NCBI RefSeq assembly: GCF_900155865.1
Contig: NZ_LT707006.1
Span: forward strand, 3,140,577-3,204,576
Origin: Bacteroides bouchesdurhonensis
GTDB taxonomy: Bacteria > Bacteroidota > Bacteroidia > Bacteroidales > Bacteroidaceae
DNA length: 64,000 nt
Reading direction: 5' to 3'
Below are positions 59,954-64,000 of this stretch, in pieces (positions within the stretch are counted from its first letter, which is position 1; every line of letters begins with the position of its first letter). The position numbers and the translations under genes were made by a program. Below the pieces are notes generated by a model. It searched no databases. It had not been told where the DNA came from and was given only the letters and a program-made list of their open reading frames with translations.

Positions 59954-61337
59954 TTTTAGTGTTAAAAACTCGATTTACTTTATCCAGTTCCTCATCTGAC
60001 ATATCAAATTTCAATTTGTCAAACAAGGGATTTTCTATCATACTTTCGCCTATTTGGGCACGCCAGTCATTGAGTGTTATAAGCCCACATGAGAATTGTT
60101 CACGACAACGTTTATTTATATTTGTCTTTACGTCTTCGGATTCTTTCAATCCTTCCTGCAAACAATCAACATCAGAGAAATCACAATCCAAATAATATCC
60201 CCCTCCTTCAAGACCAAGGAAAGCTGTAAAATCCTTGCAGAATTGTTTGGCCATAGGAATAACAGTTGAACAATATACGCTCTTTTCAGCAGTAGCCTGA
60301 TTGCTAAATGTGGACTGGTCTTTTCGCGGAACAAGAACGGCAGGGATGCCGTATGCCCCTGCAATATTTATTGCATCAGCCAAAGTCTCTTCAAACGGCT
60401 GTAACTCTGCAATAGAAAGATTAGTACGAACAAAGTCAATGTCTGCATCTGAAATACCATAAGGTACCTGGCCCTTCCTTACACCATACTTCTCAAAATT
60501 TTGCTTCAAAAGCTGTTCCTTTTCATCGTCAGTCAACGCTATTGAACCGGTAGCATCAGTTTTCTTACTTACAATAAAGCCCAATCCACCCCGCTTTACA
60601 TAAATCACATTTCTAGCTTCATATACAGCTATTAGATTTGACATTGGCTTATTTTGGGAAGCAAGACGACTTTTGGACTTCAAGAACATAGCCCCTGAAT
60701 AGAACTCTGCACTTCCGTCTCTATCATGCCATATTTGGTATGGAGGAATTTCCAAACTACCATTCCAACCATACTCCAAACGATAGCTACGAATAATATC
60801 TTCTGTTTGGGCAATGCCAAACAATGGTATATTCCCGTAAACAGGTTCTACAATAGTCTTATCAGAAGGTAGCACCCAATAATTATCGCAATATCTCCAT
60901 TTTTCAGCTGTAGAAAAGACATCAGGCATAGCGGCACGAATAAAGCTATTCCCTGTACACAATTTATAAATATGGTGCTGATAAATCAATTCTTTCCAAC
61001 GCATCAAACAATTAGGACGACTAAGTATGCCATTCATTCGTTTATTCGCCCATACTATACTGTCATCCTTAGTTTTCTTCAATTGAAAATTAGCACCTGC
61101 AATTCGCGATGCAATATAATCGATCGGGAAAAAGACTTCAGGTATCGTACTGAATAGCGTTAGATAGTTACTGCCCGCTACAATAGGACTAGTAAGGTCC
61201 TCAATGTATGCAACTGACCATTTTTCAGCCTTGCCACTTTGAGTATCTATATCCTTATTTTCAGATGAAGTAACTATTTCAACTTCACCTTTAGTCTTAG
61301 ATTTCTTTCCAAATAGATTATCAAAAAAAATATTCAT
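59892..61337 (-). CDS. Phage portal protein (HK97-type)
   Basis: The 481-aa protein has the HK97 portal pattern: LFSTIPEVFFPIDYIASRIAGA near 60-81, PNCLMRWKELIYQHHIYKLCTGNSF near 113-137, and the FSNQATAEKSVYCSTVIPMAKQF stretch near 346-368. Twelve copies form the DNA entry vertex. It lies between the large terminase and protease. The acidic C-terminal tail overlaps the protease start in another frame. The 126-bp gap upstream to the terminase holds a 15-bp near-palindrome (61370-61384) and no gene. Confidence 0.92.
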   Translation of the reverse strand: MNIFFDNLFGKKSKTKGEVEIVTSSENKDIDTQSGKAEKWSVAYIEDLTSPIVAGSNYLTLFSTIPEVFFPIDYIASRIAGANFQLKKTKDDSIVWANKRMNGILSRPNCLMRWKELIYQHHIYKLCTGNSFIRAAMPDVFSTAEKWRYCDNYWVLPSDKTIVEPVYGNIPLFGIAQTEDIIRSYRLEYGWNGSLEIPPYQIWHDRDGSAEFYSGAMFLKSKSRLASQNKPMSNLIAVYEARNVIYVKRGGLGFIVSKKTDATGSIALTDDEKEQLLKQNFEKYGVRKGQVPYGISDADIDFVRTNLSIAELQPFEETLADAINIAGAYGIPAVLVPRKDQSTFSNQATAEKSVYCSTVIPMAKQFCKDFTAFLGLEGGGYYLDCDFSDVDCLQEGLKESEDVKTNINKRCREQFSCGLITLNDWRAQIGESMIENPLFDKLKFDMSDEELDKVNRVFNTKSGDEKDGRENQKPSVQDKGK

Positions 61338-61463
61338 TGGGTTCCTTTTTGAGCAAAACTAAGTAAAAAGGAAAACCGTTTTCCAAAACACTAAAATCTT
61401 GAAATTACGAAAACATAATATCAACAATACAACATCCTTATTTTCAATCACATATAACGCAAT

Positions 61464-63479
61464 TCAATTCAAACCTAATTTTACAACGAACTGTACTAGC
61501 CCACTCAAAACAGCACTGGCCTCTTTTGTTTCACTATCTTTATTATAGTCCATCAGATTATTCATGAAGGCAACATATTCCGTATCAGATTCTACTTTTG
61601 ATGCAGAAAAAAGAATACTATTTTTCACATAATCAGATGTTGCAGCAATACGCTTATCTACATCCGGAAACTCTTTCATTACACGAATCTCCTTGTTTGT
61701 ACTAGAACGGAGTTCCCGGATAAAAGGGAAATAAGCATCTGTACATTCAATTACACATGAATCAGATTCATGGGACAAAATAGAAGAACGTATATCTTCT
61801 GTTGAAGTAGTATCCATAAATACGACATCAACAACATGCCATTTATTTCCACATCTAAACGCTTGTATAAGGACAAATTTCCCATTAACATTCGGCATCA
61901 CATATAGAATCTTCTTAGTGTATTTACATTCGGTATCTGGATTGAAGAAATTAATAGTGCCATTACAAGCATACAAGTTTCTTTTTCGCCGGTTACTAAA
62001 CTCTATATACTGCTCACTACACAAATCCACAACGACATATCGGAACGTATCAGACAGGTGTCCGTGCTCCTCATAAGTCTGCAAGGTAGTTTTATTCTTG
62101 ACCTTAGTTTTAAGAATGGCACCGTTAGCATCTTTCTGTACGCTCATGTAGTCCTCAATAGATACCGAACATGATTCGTCAATGTGTATCTCTATACCGG
62201 GAACAGTACAATCAAAGATAGCATTGATAAACTCACCGGTCATGGCAACACTCGGATTCTTGTTGCCTACCTTATCTTCAATCTCGAATCCTTCTTTCTG
62301 CAATGTATCTATGAATAAGTCCATCCAGGAACGCTTCTCATCGTCAATGCTGTTTGCCGCTTTCGTTGATGCATCACCATGTACATATAACCTATCAGAA
62401 TATTGGATAGATTTCAGATACTTTGCAACAAGTTTGGAAGCTTTCTTTACTGTATTGTTGGGGCTTTCAGCACACGTTTCATGGAATTGCCAAACCTTGG
62501 TACCAGTTGTGAAATCGACCTGCCAATATGATACGCTGATATACGGAAGCACGTTGTTATCGACAGAGATATGAATAGGTAAGTCCGGAACATACTTATG
62601 CTCACCGGAATGTTTGCCACGATTGAAGGAACCGAAGAACTCACTACCGGTACGAATGACACCCCATTCTCCCAATGCGTACACATTGTAATAGTCCGGA
62701 TCGTGAACTCTATCATACTCAAAGTCGGCAACACATTGCTCATCATAGAAACCATACGTACCGTCAGGACTACCAACAACCCAAAAATTATTCAAATAGG
62801 TAGATTGGATAATAACTGTATTAGGGGCCTGTTCCTCGATTTGCTTAGTACGAAGATTAAGTATTTGCCTAGGTGCGTTCTTTCTTACGGATTTGACCTT
62901 GGTAAGTTCTTCCGGCAACTCTTTGCCGGCAATGGTAACAGTCATCGGTACATCATGCCATTTATCTTTATCAATAAACTCTTTCTTTATCCAATGGCTT
63001 TCACTGATCGGGTTAAAGGTACAAATAATCTGCTGCCCTTTCTTACCACGCAAACGCTTACGTAGCTGCTTGAAATCCGGATGCTCGAACTCTGACCATT
63101 CCTCTAACTGAACTCGCTTATAGTTAGAGATACCTTTTATCTTCTCCGGATCGTCAAGACCGGAGAAATCTATCTTCGCACCATTTACCAGACATTTAAT
63201 AGTATTCTGTTGAAATTTGAACAAATGGGAGATGCCAAGACCGATCGCAGCGACCTTATAATCTTCATAAATGGTTTTGAGAATAGAAGCTCCTACCTTA
63301 CGCATGACAAGAGTGTTCTCACCATCCTGTAATGTCTGTATCAGTATTGTTTGTGCCACACTATACGACTTACCGGAAGATGAACCTCCATAGAGAATGA
63401 TAAAACGGATAGTCTCATCATTCAAGTACTTCAATAGATAGAATCCGTTAGGATTTAGCTTCTTATAATTTATAACCAT
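61464..63479 (-). CDS. Phage terminase large subunit
   Basis: The N-terminal ATPase (PBSX/Terminase_3-like) has Walker A GGSSSGKS (31-38) and a Walker B-like segment VQLEEWSEF near 138-146. The nuclease domain (about 290-480) includes PIHISVDNNVLPY, VHGDASTK and FRYVVVDL motifs. An extra C-terminal module (about 490-671) is RNase-H-like in appearance (ILYVMPNVNGKFVLIQAFRC). It pumps and cuts DNA into the prohead. 671 aa is longer than the usual 420-550. Confidence 0.92.
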   Translation of the reverse strand: MVINYKKLNPNGFYLLKYLNDETIRFIILYGGSSSGKSYSVAQTILIQTLQDGENTLVMRKVGASILKTIYEDYKVAAIGLGISHLFKFQQNTIKCLVNGAKIDFSGLDDPEKIKGISNYKRVQLEEWSEFEHPDFKQLRKRLRGKKGQQIICTFNPISESHWIKKEFIDKDKWHDVPMTVTIAGKELPEELTKVKSVRKNAPRQILNLRTKQIEEQAPNTVIIQSTYLNNFWVVGSPDGTYGFYDEQCVADFEYDRVHDPDYYNVYALGEWGVIRTGSEFFGSFNRGKHSGEHKYVPDLPIHISVDNNVLPYISVSYWQVDFTTGTKVWQFHETCAESPNNTVKKASKLVAKYLKSIQYSDRLYVHGDASTKAANSIDDEKRSWMDLFIDTLQKEGFEIEDKVGNKNPSVAMTGEFINAIFDCTVPGIEIHIDESCSVSIEDYMSVQKDANGAILKTKVKNKTTLQTYEEHGHLSDTFRYVVVDLCSEQYIEFSNRRKRNLYACNGTINFFNPDTECKYTKKILYVMPNVNGKFVLIQAFRCGNKWHVVDVVFMDTTSTEDIRSSILSHESDSCVIECTDAYFPFIRELRSSTNKEIRVMKEFPDVDKRIAATSDYVKNSILFSASKVESDTEYVAFMNNLMDYNKDSETKEASAVLSGLVQFVVKLGLN

Positions 63480-63540
63480 ATTGTTCTAAAAGTAAGGTTT
63501 CTCCGTAGGATGAATACCGGATTTTGCAGTTCAAATTGTT

Positions 63541-64000
63541 CTATTCTTCCGAATTCTCATTATCTTCAAATCCGATACGAAGTTCACCGACTTTATTTCC
63601 GTCTCCACCTTTGATGTTGACATTCTTATCGGCTTCCCATCCATTCCAGGCACCAAGAATCCGGGCGGCTTCTGTCTTGCCGTTGAACTCATAATTAACC
63701 ACTCCTCTATTATTCTGAATCTTCTTCAACGCATTACGGGCGCGCTTTGGAAGTTGGGACGGACTTCTCATCTTTGTTTTCCCGGTAACAGGGTCTACAT
63801 AATGTAAATCATCGGGATCAGCGAGTACAATATCCATTAATACCTTCTCGACCGTTTTCCTCTCTACTTCAGTCTCTTTCGCCCTCTGTTGCTTAATCTC
63901 ACTTATCCTTGCACTAACCTTGCTATTGGCTAACAATCTGCTAGCAGCACTCCAAATCGTTTCAGGTTTCATCTTTGACGCATCATAAGACATCCTATAT
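63541..64000 (-). CDS. Phage terminase small subunit, 5' end beyond the window
   Basis: The reading frame stays open to the right edge. Residues from ATG 63993 correspond to the middle of a Terminase_2-type small subunit (SYDASKMKPETIWSAASRLLANSKVSARISEIK matches the DNA-binding second helix set), so the true N-terminal helix-turn-helix is off the window. It recognises pac/cos DNA and recruits the large subunit 61 bp downstream. The C-terminus is acidic (EDNENSEE). Confidence 0.85.
   Translation of the reverse strand, partial: YRMSYDASKMKPETIWSAASRLLANSKVSARISEIKQQRAKETEVERKTVEKVLMDIVLADPDDLHYVDPVTGKTKMRSPSQLPKRARNALKKIQNNRGVVNYEFNGKTEAARILGAWNGWEADKNVNIKGGDGNKVGELRIGFEDNENSEE

Larger units (their letters stand above)
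27330..64000. mobile_element. Prophage (siphovirus-like), left part; right end beyond window
   Basis: From the integrase at 27740 to the right edge, the content is a coherent tailed-phage programme: lysis, DGR, fibre, tail tip, tape measure, capsid, portal and terminase, nearly all on -. The left junction lies between the LytTR gene stop (27329) and the integrase start (27740), probably at or near the small-RNA unit 27417-27522, because the ATGGTCGG repeats beyond it look phage-borne. No right attachment site can be seen, so the exact core was not identified. Confidence 0.9.

Noticed and set aside
61370..61384. Near-palindrome in the portal-terminase gap as an operator
   Set aside because: Short, A/T-rich arms and no promoter nearby; too weak to claim a site.
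1..64000. tRNA or rRNA genes
   Set aside because: No cloverleaf or rRNA-like segment was recognised by eye; a tRNA scan would be needed to exclude them fully.

Overview
The window looks like a Bacteroides (Bacteroidales) chromosome carrying the left part of a siphovirus-type prophage. The evidence is the repeated promoter layout TTTG-N18..20-TAnnTTTG, the families DUF4251, DUF4492, DUF5053 and DUF5686, and Bacteroides-type oxaloacetate decarboxylase remnants. The species cannot be fixed from sequence alone. No rRNA, tRNA or CRISPR array was recognised.

Positions 1-27.3 kb are host chromosome. In order: a truncated DUF5131 gene, a secreted two-domain esterase, a MATE exporter, an OmpA-type lipoprotein with monofunctional transglycosylase mtgA, a decayed oxaloacetate decarboxylase alpha gene (internal deletion plus frameshift), an ECF sigma factor, LemA and an M48 protease. 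A complete ISAs1-like element (8181-9713, 19-bp perfect TIRs, 10-bp target duplication) sits in the M48 gene's terminator. Then come DUF4251, a TRIC-type channel, a UDP-GlcNAc 2-epimerase-like gene, nine 22-bp palindromic repeats, a DUF5686 outer-membrane protein, rarA, a D-2-hydroxyacid dehydrogenase, the cytochrome bd operon (DUF4492-cydA-cydB), and a co-directional TolC/MacA/MacB/LytS-LytTR export-plus-signalling cluster. A short promoter-to-terminator unit (about 27417-27522) is probably a small RNA at or near the phage junction.

From about 27.5 kb to the right edge is prophage, and its right end is outside the window. The tyrosine integrase, a 56-aa gene and a DUF5053 gene are on +; almost everything else is on - and is read from right to left: terminase small and large subunits, portal, prohead protease, major capsid, connectors, a probable tail tube, tape measure, a moron-like cassette with a phage-encoded ECF sigma factor, tail-tip proteins, a 2057-aa fibre-like protein, two C-type-lectin-like proteins, a diversity-generating retroelement (DGR), and a lysis module with holin-like proteins, an amidase and a protein with the topology of a unimolecular spanin.

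The main system is the DGR. A 91-bp template repeat (TR, 35442-35532) matches a 91-bp variable repeat (VR, 36199-36289) at the 3' end of a lectin-like gene. All 15 differences fall at template-strand adenines. The TR lies in frame inside the 5' end of the reverse transcriptase ORF. The avd-TR-RT-92aa cassette has its own promoter candidate and is bounded by terminators, so mutagenic cDNA synthesis looks separable from late transcription. A paralogous lectin-like gene beside the target has no TR match. Other second-look items are two phage small-RNA candidates, a transcript with complementary ends, the sigma-factor cassette, the spanin candidate and a composition break inside the fibre gene.
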